The notes under the pieces were generated by a model that saw nothing but the letters and a program-made list of their open reading frames with translations, was not told the origin of the DNA and made no database searches. Both the position numbers and the translations under genes were made by a program. From positions 1 to 64,000 of the IMG/VR virus record IMGVR_UViG_3300013137_000011: a stretch of 64,000 nucleotides of DNA. One strand, given 5' to 3'. The DNA is from a virus. Positions 15,125 through 23,376 of the stretch are shown here, piece by piece; the stretch's first letter is position 1, and every line of letters starts with the position of its first letter.

Positions 15125-16285
15125 ATGGATAGTGCAGAACAGTTTTTCGGAGATATAGATAGTGTACTGGATGAATTTTCAGAATTAAAAGCAAAGACAC
15201 AAGAAACTCCTAAACAGGAAGATCCTCCTTCTGTAAATAGTATTGAAAATGATATTTCTGATTTATTCGAGGGTTCACAAAAGATGGAATCTATTGAACC
15301 TGAGATTAAATCTCAAGAAATGAATCCAGAAATTAAACCTGAACAAAAAATTGAAAAGAAGCAAGAAGAAATAATTAAACCTAAATCAGTAGACAAAGAT
15401 AATAAATTTCCTCTTGATTATATATCACCAAAAGACATAGACAGTATTATATATCCTGAACTTAAAAAAGAGTTAAAGAATGTATTAGATTCTGAGCAAT
15501 TTAAACAGTCTGTCCAAAAAGCAAAAACCAAATCCGAGAAAGGATATGACACAACTGGAATATCGTCATATTTCTTGATGGATCGTCTTAACGATGTTGT
15601 TGGTCCTTCTCATTGGAGGACTAATATTTTATCTGTCGAAACCAAAGAAAGTTCAACAGGTAGATCCTATCGTGGAATTGCAAGTGTAATTCTACAAATT
15701 GGAAATACGTTTGAATTGGATAGTAGTAAGTCTGTATGGAAATTTTATCCGGTATGGGAATCAAAACCCAATACTGGAACTTCTATCAATATGACGGAAG
15801 GAGATGCGCTCAAGGGTTGTGTTACGAACGCATTTAAGAAGGCTTGTGCAGATATTGGACTTGGAGCAGAGGCTTACCGTGGAACACTTGATGATGATCT
15901 TGAGGTTTTTGAGGAACAGGAAAAACAAAAGAAGAAGGAAGAGCAGACTCAGATAATTAATCAACAAGTCAAACTAAACACAGGAGAAGCAACGATACAA
16001 ACAAAGAACACTAAGCCCGATGTTATGGCTCAGTTTAAGCCTTGGGTTTCAGATAATCCAGATACTGAACACAATCGTGCAGGACTCTTAAAGACTGTTC
16101 ATAATTTATATCATGCTCTTAGCCTCAACTCAACACAATATCTGGATTGGGTAATTAGGAAAAAGGATGAGTTAAAACTCGTCGTTGTTCCTGAAGATGA
16201 AACTCAGATCGCATTTGAACCTCTCCAAAAGATTTACAATGCTTTGTATGAAACATACAAGAAAAAGATAGAATCCGCAAAGTGA
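15125..16285 (+). CDS. Rad52-like single-strand annealing protein
   Basis: 386 residues. The central domain (about 140-245) carries the Rad52/Rad22 pattern: SYFLMDRLNDVVGPSHWRTN, then strands ending GDALKGCVTNAFKKACADIG and GLGAEAYRG. This family binds single-stranded DNA and anneals complementary strands in phage recombination. The N-terminal 90 residues are acidic and Pro-rich, probably disordered; the C-terminal 120 residues form another helical unit, perhaps for contacting SSB or other proteins. It is followed by a small unknown protein and then primase-helicase, and a Cas4-like exonuclease lies downstream, giving a likely exonuclease-plus-annealase pair. Start follows AGGAGG. Confidence 0.85.
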   Translation: MDSAEQFFGDIDSVLDEFSELKAKTQETPKQEDPPSVNSIENDISDLFEGSQKMESIEPEIKSQEMNPEIKPEQKIEKKQEEIIKPKSVDKDNKFPLDYISPKDIDSIIYPELKKELKNVLDSEQFKQSVQKAKTKSEKGYDTTGISSYFLMDRLNDVVGPSHWRTNILSVETKESSTGRSYRGIASVILQIGNTFELDSSKSVWKFYPVWESKPNTGTSINMTEGDALKGCVTNAFKKACADIGLGAEAYRGTLDDDLEVFEEQEKQKKKEEQTQIINQQVKLNTGEATIQTKNTKPDVMAQFKPWVSDNPDTEHNRAGLLKTVHNLYHALSLNSTQYLDWVIRKKDELKLVVVPEDETQIAFEPLQKIYNALYETYKKKIESAK

Positions 16286-16328
16286 AGACGGGTATAATAT
16301 CAATTAAATAAGAGGAGGATTGTAAGTA

Positions 16329-16646
16329 ATGTCTGCGATGTTATCGTACAGGGTGATCAACGGTAAAAAATTCGAAAATGATTATGGAGTTACATTCTAC
16401 GTCGATGTAGAAGTATCAGTAATCACAAATGAATTTGCAAACCCTCCAGATGTTGTTCCTGTTCTCGATATTTTCAAGATCAAGGTTCTTCCAAAGAAAG
16501 ATAAGAGTGGATGGAATGTGTTTATGCCGTCGCCTCCTTATAACAAGGAGACAAAGGCAAAGACGTATCCATTCGTTAGAACCAAGATTAAGGAAGACTA
16601 TGAGAATTTAATAAGTTTGCTGTCCAAGTGGGCTGATAATAACTAA
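16329..16646 (+). CDS. Hypothetical protein, 105 aa
   Basis: Follows AGAGGAGG. A small mainly beta protein: VTFYVDVEVSVITNEF, FKIKVLPKKDKSGWNVFMPS and a PFVRTKIKEDYENLI helix at the end. The outline faintly resembles SpoVG-like nucleic-acid binding proteins, but the match is too weak to assert. Codons are slightly GC-richer than neighbours. Its place between the annealing protein and primase suggests a role in DNA metabolism. A TATAAT at 16293-16298 has no good -35 box. Confidence 0.7.
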   Translation: MSAMLSYRVINGKKFENDYGVTFYVDVEVSVITNEFANPPDVVPVLDIFKIKVLPKKDKSGWNVFMPSPPYNKETKAKTYPFVRTKIKEDYENLISLLSKWADNN

Positions 16647-16661
16647 GCCCGCTCTATAGTA

Positions 16662-16727
16662 ATCGTGTCTGAAGTAGAACAGACTACTTGTGACTGATCA
16701 TCACGGGTTTTGAATCCCAGACACGAT
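16662..16727 (+). ncRNA. tRNA-like cloverleaf of unknown type
   Basis: ATCGTGTCTG (16662-16671) pairs with CAGACACGAT (16718-16727), 10 perfect pairs. Within are three arms: AAGTAG-AACAGA-CTACTT (16672-16689), GTGA-CTGATCA-TCAC (16690-16704, a 7-base loop like an anticodon loop) and GGG-TTTTGAAT-CCC (16705-16718), close to a T arm GGGTTCGAATCCC. It is too short and has too long an acceptor for a normal tRNA, so it may be a degenerate tRNA or a tRNA-like regulatory structure. It ends just before the primase-helicase coding region. Confidence 0.5.
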
Positions 16728-16775
16728 AACTTTTCTTTTATAAAAATATATAAAGAGGGGACAGGGTTAGGTAGG

Positions 16776-18935
16776 GTGCGTACAGAAAGTGTAAATATCC
16801 ACAAATTAGTCATAGAAAAATTTGTAGAATTATTTCAGGGTCGTCCTGATGTTTATGCAATACAACTTCAGGATGGTCAATATAAACCACAAGATGCAGA
16901 ATATTCAATAAACGTCATAGGAGAACATCTAGCAGGAAGAAGAACAGTAGGGATATATCCGGTACATAATAATAGGGTTAGGTTTACATGTATTGATCTA
17001 GATGAGGTAAATCTAGAAAAGATGGAAAAAATAAGAGAGTCGATAGCCAATCTTGGCTTGTCCAGTAATGAATACCTAATAGAATTTTCTGGAAAGAAAG
17101 GGTATCATTTCTGGCTTTTTTATTCTAATTGGATTGAAGCAAAATATGCCAGAGCGTTAGGTAAATTAATAACGTATAACGCAGGTTTGGAATCTCTTGA
17201 AGTATTCCCAAAGCAAGAAACAGTAGATCAATATTCTGCTAATGATAATGGTAAAAGAAATCTTGGAAGTTTAATTAAACTTCCAATGGGAATACACATG
17301 GTATCTAAGAAAAGAAGTGAAACATTAGATCAAACTTTAACGCCAAGATCAACAAGAATACTCGAAATAAAACCACTAAATATAGATGGAGCAATAGAAT
17401 TACTAAAAGCAAATTACAAGGTATATGAAAACTCTAGAGTAGAAAAAATGACTTCTACTATAAATAGTAGAACTTATCCTTGTTTCCAGAAAATGCAATT
17501 TGGTACAGACCAAGGCGATAGGGATGAGGTAGCATTTAGACTCTCAATTCATTGTTATAGAAATGGAATAGAATCTGACCTAGCATTAAAATTATTGCAA
17601 TCATGGAACGAAAGAAACGCTCCACCTCTATCTTCAAAAGAAATAGAAACTAAAATAAGATCAGCATATTCAGGAAAATATACTGGATTTGGTTGCGAAA
17701 AAACTTTCATGGCAAAGTACTGTTCTGATTCGTGTAAATTAAAAAAGAACAGGAAAAAGTCAGAAGATGTAAATATACTTATACCTCCTAATGGATTTGT
17801 TAGAGAATATATTGACTTCGCTATAGAGTGTACTGATGCGCCGGTACAATATCATATTATGTCGGCGTTTATTATTTTATCAACAATAATGAAGGGTGAT
17901 CTATGGCTTGAATTTGGTAATACAATGTTGAAACCTAACATCTGGGCGATTATTGTTGGACCGTCTAGCGGATTTAGAAAAACTGAGAGTTTGGGTATAG
18001 CAAGAACAATTATAGGAATGTATGATCCTAAACTCATATATCCAAAAGAATTTACTGGCGAAAGATTAATGGAAATAATGTCAGATAGGGCTCAAGGAGC
18101 ATTTTTCTTCTCTGAGTTTGGATCATTCATAAGTAACTTAAATAAATCATATATGGTTGGTGTTAAAGAAGTTCTTACTGAACTTTATGATTGTAAAGAT
18201 GATCCATCTCCACAAAGATCAACTAAATCTGGTGGAGATATATATATAAGAAATCCTTACATAAATATGTACGCAGCATCTACGTTAGACTGGATTACAG
18301 GTAAAATAACAGAAGAAGATATTATGAGTGGCTTTCTTCCACGCTGGCTATTAATGCCTGCAGTAAGAAAAACTCTTCACTATGGGTTGCCTCCGAAAGC
18401 AGATAAGTTAAAGAGAAATGCTCTTGTTCAGCAATTACATCATATAGCAACATTGGGAGGGGAGGTCGATAGGTCCAGAATTGAGGACAGATTTGAAACT
18501 TGGTCAAAAGAACTGGATGATAGAATAAATGGACTTTCTGGTAAACTACAACCATTTTTGACTAGATATGAAATATATGCTCTAAAGATTGCTATGTTAT
18601 ATGAAATTTCGTATAACTTCAGAAAGCCAGTTTCAATATCTCCAGAATCATTAGAATATGCAATATCTTTCATGGAGTTTATGTTTACTCAAACTAGAGA
18701 AATAATTGAAACTAAGATGGCGTTCTCTAAATTTGAAAAAGACAGACTCAAAGTTGTAGAATTAATTGATAATAAGAATGGTTCTATTTCAAGATCAATG
18801 CTTATAAGATATGCTCATATGCTTTCTTCCGATCTTGACAAAATAGTAAATAATTTAGTAAATGATGGAACAATTGAAATAGAGAATCAACAGGGCGGTG
18901 GTCCAATAATTTATAAGATGAGGGAGACTGAATAA
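16776..18935 (+). CDS. AEP-type primase fused to helicase-like ATPase
   Basis: 719 residues from GTG 16776; the frame extends up to TTG 16710, but that codon lies inside the cloverleaf and has no binding site, so the start is uncertain. The N-terminal domain matches the archaeo-eukaryotic primase group seen in TOTE-type proteins: TCIDLDE catalytic acids near residue 70, SGKKGYHFW near 105, GSLIKLPMG near 170. Then a Cys cluster (PCF near 228; GCEKTFMAKYCSDSC near 305) suggests a metal or Fe-S site. The C-terminal half has a P-loop VGPSSGFRKTES near 393 and resembles DUF3987-type helicases. It should prime and unwind DNA for phage replication. Confidence 0.8.
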   Translation: MRTESVNIHKLVIEKFVELFQGRPDVYAIQLQDGQYKPQDAEYSINVIGEHLAGRRTVGIYPVHNNRVRFTCIDLDEVNLEKMEKIRESIANLGLSSNEYLIEFSGKKGYHFWLFYSNWIEAKYARALGKLITYNAGLESLEVFPKQETVDQYSANDNGKRNLGSLIKLPMGIHMVSKKRSETLDQTLTPRSTRILEIKPLNIDGAIELLKANYKVYENSRVEKMTSTINSRTYPCFQKMQFGTDQGDRDEVAFRLSIHCYRNGIESDLALKLLQSWNERNAPPLSSKEIETKIRSAYSGKYTGFGCEKTFMAKYCSDSCKLKKNRKKSEDVNILIPPNGFVREYIDFAIECTDAPVQYHIMSAFIILSTIMKGDLWLEFGNTMLKPNIWAIIVGPSSGFRKTESLGIARTIIGMYDPKLIYPKEFTGERLMEIMSDRAQGAFFFSEFGSFISNLNKSYMVGVKEVLTELYDCKDDPSPQRSTKSGGDIYIRNPYINMYAASTLDWITGKITEEDIMSGFLPRWLLMPAVRKTLHYGLPPKADKLKRNALVQQLHHIATLGGEVDRSRIEDRFETWSKELDDRINGLSGKLQPFLTRYEIYALKIAMLYEISYNFRKPVSISPESLEYAISFMEFMFTQTREIIETKMAFSKFEKDRLKVVELIDNKNGSISRSMLIRYAHMLSSDLDKIVNNLVNDGTIEIENQQGGGPIIYKMRETE

Positions 18936-18936
18936 A

Positions 18937-19182
18937 ATGTTTATGTTTCCATATATTTATAATATGGTATTAGTTTTTGCAGATCAAGAATTACTTGATT
19001 TACATAGAAAAAATCCATCAGCATGGCCGAAACCAGAAGTATGGCTTAATTATGGAATAAAAATATTTGATGTTATTTTTATCAATCAAATCTTTTATGG
19101 AATTAAACATAAATTGCGTTTATTGATAAAACTAGATAAGCCAATCACTAATGATAAAGTGTTTATGCAAAGTTATATTTGA
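18937..19182 (+). CDS. Hypothetical protein starting MFMFPY, 81 aa
   Basis: ATG 18937 lies just after the primase stop; GAGGGAG upstream serves as binding site. A hydrophobic protein (IKIFDVIFINQIFYGIKHKLRLLIKL) that may associate with membranes. Its first 18 bases, ATGTTTATGTTTCCATAT, recur at 19207, where a second, interrupted frame begins with the same six residues. A local gene duplication or conserved N-terminal tag is likely. Function unknown. Confidence 0.6.
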   Translation: MFMFPYIYNMVLVFADQELLDLHRKNPSAWPKPEVWLNYGIKIFDVIFINQIFYGIKHKLRLLIKLDKPITNDKVFMQSYI

Positions 19183-19206
19183 ATTAAAAGGATGGTATTG
19201 AATAAT

Positions 19207-19434
19207 ATGTTTATGTTTCCATATTTATTAAGTCTTGTCGGAAACGAAAACTTGGCCCACCAAGTCAATATGAAATTGTTATATCTTATAGGAATTTAAT
19301 CTCCTACCCAAAAACCAATCACACTATATCCAGTATGTTTGATGGTTCCTGGAATATTATTTTTTAACTATAAGGTTGTATTCGCTGCTATTGTTCAAAA
19401 ACCAAAATCTAAAATCATAGTTGTAAATAGATAG
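19207..19434 (+). pseudogene. Small gene interrupted by an in-frame stop
   Basis: ATG 19207 follows AAAAGGATG and opens with the same MFMFPY as the previous gene, then stops at TAA 19297-19299 after 30 residues. The same frame stays open for 44 more codons to TAG 19432, reading a hydrophobic PVCLMVPGILFFNYKVV segment. TAA is used normally as stop elsewhere here. The simplest reading is a pseudogene or a sequence error; a 30-residue peptide alone is also possible. Confidence 0.5.
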
Positions 19435-19445
19435 GAGAAATTAAG

Positions 19446-20246
19446 ATGCCTTTGGTTGGTATAATATGTAGTGTTGATGGATGTAACTGTTCCTTGGAAC
19501 ATTGTTTAGAATGTTCATTGAATAGAAAAAATAAATATTGTCATTTCTCATATCCAATACTTAAATCAATGTTTGAAAGATTAAGAATTGCTCCTAGAAC
19601 ATCTGTAACTACAATATTTGGATGTGCTAGACAATTTTATCTTCTTTCAACAAAGAAATATTATATGGATTTACAAAAGAACTTTAAGCCGTATTTTGGA
19701 CAAGTAATTCATAGTGAACTTGAAAGAAATAAAGAGTTTGATTCAGATGCTGAATTTTCAATGGAAATGATAAAAGATTATGCTCCTATGGGAGAAAATG
19801 TATTTAGATTTACAATAACAGGAACTTGTGATTCTATAAGAATATCTCATGACCTAATCAGAGATTGGAAATTCACAGAGAAAGTTCCGTATAATAAATA
19901 TCCCTGGCCTAAGCATACACTTCAGATAAATATGTATAGGTGGATGTTAATCCTACAAAATCCAAACGCAATAGGGATCAAAAATCTTGAACTATGCTAT
20001 ATAAGCCCCTCTGAGAGCAAAATATGCAGGGCTAAGGTTTCTGACCTAAACGACCTTGAGAAGGCTCTAGAGAAGTCCCTGGAGCCCTATTACTGGCTAT
20101 TCACGAAGGGGGTTGTTCCCGCTCCGAATGTGGAGAAAGAGGACAAGGTTTTATGCCCTTTTTGTCAGGTAGAAAAAGAATGTTATCAAGAATATCACAA
20201 TATAGCATCAGCAAAACAAGTAGATAATATACTTGGAGGACTCTAA
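19446..20246 (+). CDS. Cas4/RecB-like PD-(D/E)xK exonuclease
   Basis: 266 residues. Nuclease core: GTCDS (about 125-129) supplies the acidic residue, IRDWKFT (about 137-143) the D-x-K pair, and QINMYRWML near 160 the QxxxY motif. Cys in FGCARQF near 60 together with LCPFCQVEKECYQ (about 236-248) match the four-Cys Fe-S cluster of Cas4-type exonucleases. An extra N-terminal cluster (CSVDGCNCSLEHCLECS) could bind zinc and is not typical. With the Rad52-like protein it would process DNA ends for recombination. Bases about 20005-20165 are clearly GC-richer than the rest of the gene. Start follows TAGGAG. Confidence 0.8.
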   Translation: MPLVGIICSVDGCNCSLEHCLECSLNRKNKYCHFSYPILKSMFERLRIAPRTSVTTIFGCARQFYLLSTKKYYMDLQKNFKPYFGQVIHSELERNKEFDSDAEFSMEMIKDYAPMGENVFRFTITGTCDSIRISHDLIRDWKFTEKVPYNKYPWPKHTLQINMYRWMLILQNPNAIGIKNLELCYISPSESKICRAKVSDLNDLEKALEKSLEPYYWLFTKGVVPAPNVEKEDKVLCPFCQVEKECYQEYHNIASAKQVDNILGGL

Positions 20247-20250
20247 ATTA

Positions 20251-20598
20251 ATGAGATATAATATTCCTGCTCCAAATGAACCAATTGAGGTTGATTCATT
20301 ATTTGCCAAAAAAGTAGGAATGACATCTGATAAATTTGCTCAAGAATGTATATTATTTTGGGATAACTCCACAAAAACAACAACAATAAATTTCATGTAT
20401 ATAGAGAAATATAACCGTGGAAAAGGATATTTTAGTGAACTAGTAAAAAATCTTGAGAAGATATCTAAAAGAATAGTTATAATTTGTCCAACAGGTATAA
20501 TGCAAAAGATAATGAAACCAAAAGGATATGGACCTATTTCCAGATCAAAATCAAAAGATTTAGAAAATTCAGTCTGGCATAAAATAGTTATGAGTTGA
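20251..20598 (+). CDS. GNAT-like acetyltransferase, 115 aa
   Basis: ATG 20251 follows GGAGG. The segment FMYIEKYNRGKGYFSELVKNL (broken here as FMYIEKYNRGKGYF then SELVKNL, about 48-68) matches the acetyl-CoA binding motif A of the GNAT fold (R/Q-x-x-G-x-G/A), followed by a helix, then strands RIVIICP and a C-terminal tail. At 115 residues it is short for a complete GNAT enzyme. Substrate unknown; phage GNAT proteins may modify host proteins or DNA bases. Confidence 0.55.
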   Translation: MRYNIPAPNEPIEVDSLFAKKVGMTSDKFAQECILFWDNSTKTTTINFMYIEKYNRGKGYFSELVKNLEKISKRIVIICPTGIMQKIMKPKGYGPISRSKSKDLENSVWHKIVMS

Positions 20599-20603
20599 TA
20601 GAT

Positions 20604-20918
20604 ATGAATAATGCAAAAATTATATTTGATGTAAGAATAGAGCAACTAAAAAATTCTATAATAGGAAAATTAATAGAATTTGACGAGAAACAAGAAAATT
20701 CTATATCAATAGAATTGGAAAGACAAATAAAAAATTTCGATTATGTTGAATTTATTAAATCTGAAGTTAAAAAACAGATAAATATAGAATTACAAGAAGC
20801 AATAAAATCAACAGTAAAAAGATTGTTTTGGTCCGATGGATTTAGAAATGCTTTAGCAGATATAGTAGCAAAAGAATTAGCATCAGAACTTAAAGCATAT
20901 AAAGATAGAGGATATTAG
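20604..20918 (+). CDS. Hypothetical helical protein, 104 aa
   Basis: ATG 20604, with an alternative TTG at 20595; binding site is weak. The protein is almost wholly helical and charged (RIEQLKNSIIGKLIEFDEKQ; SEVKKQINIELQEAIKSTVK), likely a coiled coil or helical bundle. It lies between the GNAT-like gene and the DNA methyltransferase, 3 bases before the latter. Family not recognised. Confidence 0.65.
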   Translation: MNNAKIIFDVRIEQLKNSIIGKLIEFDEKQENSISIELERQIKNFDYVEFIKSEVKKQINIELQEAIKSTVKRLFWSDGFRNALADIVAKELASELKAYKDRGY

Positions 20919-20921
20919 TAG

Positions 20922-21752
20922 ATGAATATATTCAAGTATAAAACAGACAAAACATTCGTAAAATTCTTTAATTGCGACAGTTTTGATATTGCTCCTAAAA
21001 TTCCCAATGAGAGTATTGATATGGTATGTACTGATATACCATATGGAGAAACTTCAAAAGAAGGCAGAATGATGCTTCATAAGGATGGAGTAAAATTGAG
21101 TTCAAATATAATGGCTTCATATGATGTATTTAAAGATAAGGCAGAATTTGATAACTTTGTTATAAGATTTCTAAAACATGCATACAGATTGCTTAAAAAA
21201 TCAGGATCTATGTACGTTTGGATGGGAAGGGAGTATGCAGGATATTTCATAAGACTTGCAGAATCAATAACAAATAGACTAGACGATTCAGATAAAGATG
21301 GATCTGGATTTTATAGCCATAATGTAATTATATGGGAAAAAACAAATCCAGGATTTTCTCAATTTAAATCAGAATGGTTATCGGCATATGAAGCATGTGT
21401 ATATATGACTAAAGATTTCAAAAAACCTTTAGTATGGAATTGGCAAGGACACGATATTATGCAAAATGTATGGACAATAGGAAATGCATTTAAAAAGGAA
21501 ACAGAACATCCAAACGAAAAACCGATAGAATGTTTTTCTAGACCTATATTATCAAATACAAATCCTGGAGATGTCATTTGGGATCCATTTGCAGGATCTG
21601 GATCATGTCTTAGGGCCTGTGAAGTAACAGGAAGAAGTATTATTGCATCTGAAATAAAATCCGATTATTTCAAACAAGCCTGCAAAAGATTAGGTAAACC
21701 AACCAACGTAGGAAATTCGGCAGAATCCTTGCTTGATGATATGTTCGCATAA
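20922..21752 (+). CDS. DNA N6-adenine/N4-cytosine methyltransferase
   Basis: 276 residues. The catalytic motif DIPYGE (near residue 37, a DPPY variant) comes first, and the AdoMet-binding motif DPFAGSGSCL (near 220) is at the C-terminal side followed by GRSIIASEIKSDYF, the beta-class order of amino methyltransferases. It would methylate host or phage DNA, perhaps to evade restriction or to mark strands. There is no paired restriction enzyme nearby. Ile in place of the first Pro of DPPY is a tolerated variation. A second, MT-A70-type methyltransferase is at 32713. Start follows AGAGGA. Confidence 0.88.
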   Translation: MNIFKYKTDKTFVKFFNCDSFDIAPKIPNESIDMVCTDIPYGETSKEGRMMLHKDGVKLSSNIMASYDVFKDKAEFDNFVIRFLKHAYRLLKKSGSMYVWMGREYAGYFIRLAESITNRLDDSDKDGSGFYSHNVIIWEKTNPGFSQFKSEWLSAYEACVYMTKDFKKPLVWNWQGHDIMQNVWTIGNAFKKETEHPNEKPIECFSRPILSNTNPGDVIWDPFAGSGSCLRACEVTGRSIIASEIKSDYFKQACKRLGKPTNVGNSAESLLDDMFA

Positions 21753-21795
21753 AAATATATCCTTGTATAAAATATATTATAAAGAGGAGGAAGTC

Positions 21796-21960
21796 ATGTC
21801 TAGTGATAGTAAAGGAAACAAACTAGAAACTTGTGTTCATTGTAAAGGAAATGGATGTACATTTGATGGATACCAGAATGGAGATTGTCCGCAAAAGAAT
21901 TGTAAACATGTAGGATGCGAATATTTTTGCAAAAAGTGTATAGGAACTGGTGAAATATAA
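21796..21960 (+). CDS. DnaJ-type zinc finger mini-protein, 54 aa
   Basis: ATG 21796 follows AGAGGAGG. The product has CVHCKGNG (13-20) and CKKCIGTG (45-52), two copies of the CxxCxGxG motif of the DnaJ central zinc finger, with additional Cys between (DCPQKNCKH, GCEYFC). No J domain is present, so it is a freestanding zinc finger. Such mini-proteins could bind unfolded or regulatory proteins; this is inference. Confidence 0.7.
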   Translation: MSSDSKGNKLETCVHCKGNGCTFDGYQNGDCPQKNCKHVGCEYFCKKCIGTGEI

Positions 21961-22013
21961 ATATCAAAGATACTTTTATTTTCATAAAGGCAGAATTAGA
22001 GAGGAACAATATT

Positions 22014-22220
22014 ATGGTGTATGATTCAGGTGCAAATACTGGAGATCCTCCTGTAGATGATGGTAGAATCTATAGTTATAGTTATATTGATAAAGATATA
22101 AATACTAAATCCTTCAGGTTGACTAGTACTGGAAAATCGGTTAAGTGTAAATACTGCAAAACATATTACAAACCAAACAATTATTATAAATGTCCTAATT
22201 GTGGAGCAAGTGAACAATGA
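22014..22220 (+). CDS. Zinc-ribbon protein, 68 aa
   Basis: Follows AGAGAGGAAC. The N-terminal 40 residues are polar; the C-terminus has CKYCKTYY and KCPNCGA (about 45-65), a classic CxxC-x12-CxxC zinc ribbon. The stop overlaps the start of the RuvC-like gene (ATGA overlap), so the two are co-translated. Confidence 0.7.
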   Translation: MVYDSGANTGDPPVDDGRIYSYSYIDKDINTKSFRLTSTGKSVKCKYCKTYYKPNNYYKCPNCGASEQ

Positions 22221-22726
22221 ATTTTATGGGATTTGATATTGGATGGAATCAAATAGCATTTTCAGTAATAGATGAAAATGAAAAACTAATCTATTATAAT
22301 ATGCATTGTTACGAAGAACCAATACTTCATAATATTTTTGAAAAATGCTTAAATCTTATAGATAGATTTAATCCTACAGTAGTAGGAGTGGAGTGTCCAT
22401 TTGGAAGAAATCCAAAAGCTCTAATCATGCTTTCAGAAGTTAAAGGATCGATAAGATTAGCATGTCAGGAAAGAGAACGAATCTGTGTAGACATGACTCC
22501 AAATCAAGCAAGAGCCATGACTGGAAAAATTGCAAATTCAGATAAAGATAGAAAGAAGAAAGTTATAGAAAATACAAATAGGTACTACAAAGAAAAGAAT
22601 AAAAACTTTCCGTGGTTTGATAAATTAGATACAGAAAACGAACATATAGCGGATTCGGTAAATGTAGCATTGTATACTCTTAACATAGCAAAAAAAGAAT
22701 TAGGAAGTATATTCAAATGTCAATAA
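22217..22726 (+). CDS. RuvC-like Holliday junction resolvase
   Basis: 169 residues with the RuvC/RNase H fold signature: GFDIGWNQIAFSVID at the start (catalytic Asp7), VGVECPFG (Glu59) and HIADSVNVAL near the end (Asp146, with the His-x-x-Asp pair usual for RuvC). Size matches bacterial RuvC (about 170). It should cut four-way DNA junctions made during recombination or remove branches before packaging. The genome also encodes a RuvB-like ATPase at 12417. Start overlaps the previous stop by 4 bases. Confidence 0.78.
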   Translation: MNFMGFDIGWNQIAFSVIDENEKLIYYNMHCYEEPILHNIFEKCLNLIDRFNPTVVGVECPFGRNPKALIMLSEVKGSIRLACQERERICVDMTPNQARAMTGKIANSDKDRKKKVIENTNRYYKEKNKNFPWFDKLDTENEHIADSVNVALYTLNIAKKELGSIFKCQ

Positions 22727-23232
22727 TAAAAACAGATAAAAATGGAAATACTGTTTATGATGTCCATACTCACATAGATATGATAGACTTTATTAAAATA
22801 AATTTATTTTCAAAATCTTTAGAATTATCTCCAGGTAGATGTGCTAAATTTGTAGTAGAAATAGCAGTAGATATTTTTTATAGTAAAGGATATGAGGTTA
22901 TTGAAAAAGAGTTGTACGAACTATCTGAAAAGAGAGTTGGATATAAAAGTTTACATATAATATTATCAGAAGACTATCATAATAAACTTGGAAATATAGC
23001 AAATCTAATGAAATGCGGATTAGGAACTTGTATAAGAAAACTCATAAGATTATTATTTATAGTATATCCACTAAAATTTGTTAAGAGAAGATTAGATAAA
23101 ATAGATATTAGTAATGAAAGAATTATTAAGCCAAAAATATCTAAAAGATGGAGAAAATGGAGAAAACACGGAAAACCAATATACTCACACGAAATTAAAC
23201 CAAAGAGAGGACCTTATAAAACACATGAATAA
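22717..23232 (+). CDS. Hypothetical protein with ribbon-helix-helix-like segment, 171 aa
   Basis: Overlaps the RuvC-like gene by 10 bases. Residues about 85-115 read SLHIILSEDYHNKLGNIAN then GLGTCIRKLIRLL, similar to the strand-helix-helix of ribbon-helix-helix DNA-binding proteins. The C-terminal 60 residues are very basic (KRWRKWRKHGK, KPKRGPYK). Likely DNA- or RNA-binding; target unknown. The resemblance to the 25393 protein suggests a shared fold. Confidence 0.6.
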   Translation: MSIIKTDKNGNTVYDVHTHIDMIDFIKINLFSKSLELSPGRCAKFVVEIAVDIFYSKGYEVIEKELYELSEKRVGYKSLHIILSEDYHNKLGNIANLMKCGLGTCIRKLIRLLFIVYPLKFVKRRLDKIDISNERIIKPKISKRWRKWRKHGKPIYSHEIKPKRGPYKTHE

Positions 23233-23368
23233 TAGAATAGAAAAAGGACATATAACAATCAAAGGAAAAGAATATTTTGTTTTTGATTGTAGAGATAAAA
23301 TTGAAATGTTCGAGTTTCTAAAAATAGTCATAATGGTATGTGATAAATATAAATCTAGTTATAATTAG
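23225..23368 (+). CDS. Small hypothetical protein, 47 aa
   Basis: ATG 23225 overlaps the previous stop by 8 bases; AGAGAGGA lies about 13 bases upstream. Sequence begins MNNRIEKGHITIKGKEYFVF and ends with a helix FEFLKIVIMVCDKYK. It carries the GGAG site for the sliding clamp gene near its end. Function unknown. Confidence 0.5.
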   Translation: MNNRIEKGHITIKGKEYFVFDCRDKIEMFEFLKIVIMVCDKYKSSYN

Positions 23369-23376
23369 GAGATATA

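Noticed and set aside
16662-16727. Functional tRNA-Ile or tRNA-Sec
   Set aside because: Acceptor stem is too long, T arm too short, no variable region, and the loop base after the would-be anticodon is not a purine.
19207-19434. Stop-codon reassignment (TAA read as an amino acid)
   Set aside because: TAA ends many well-supported genes in the window and TAG and TGA are also used as stops, so the standard code applies.
19446-20246. Genuine CRISPR-associated Cas4
   Set aside because: The nuclease is Cas4-like, but no CRISPR array or other cas gene is present and it sits with a Rad52-like annealase.
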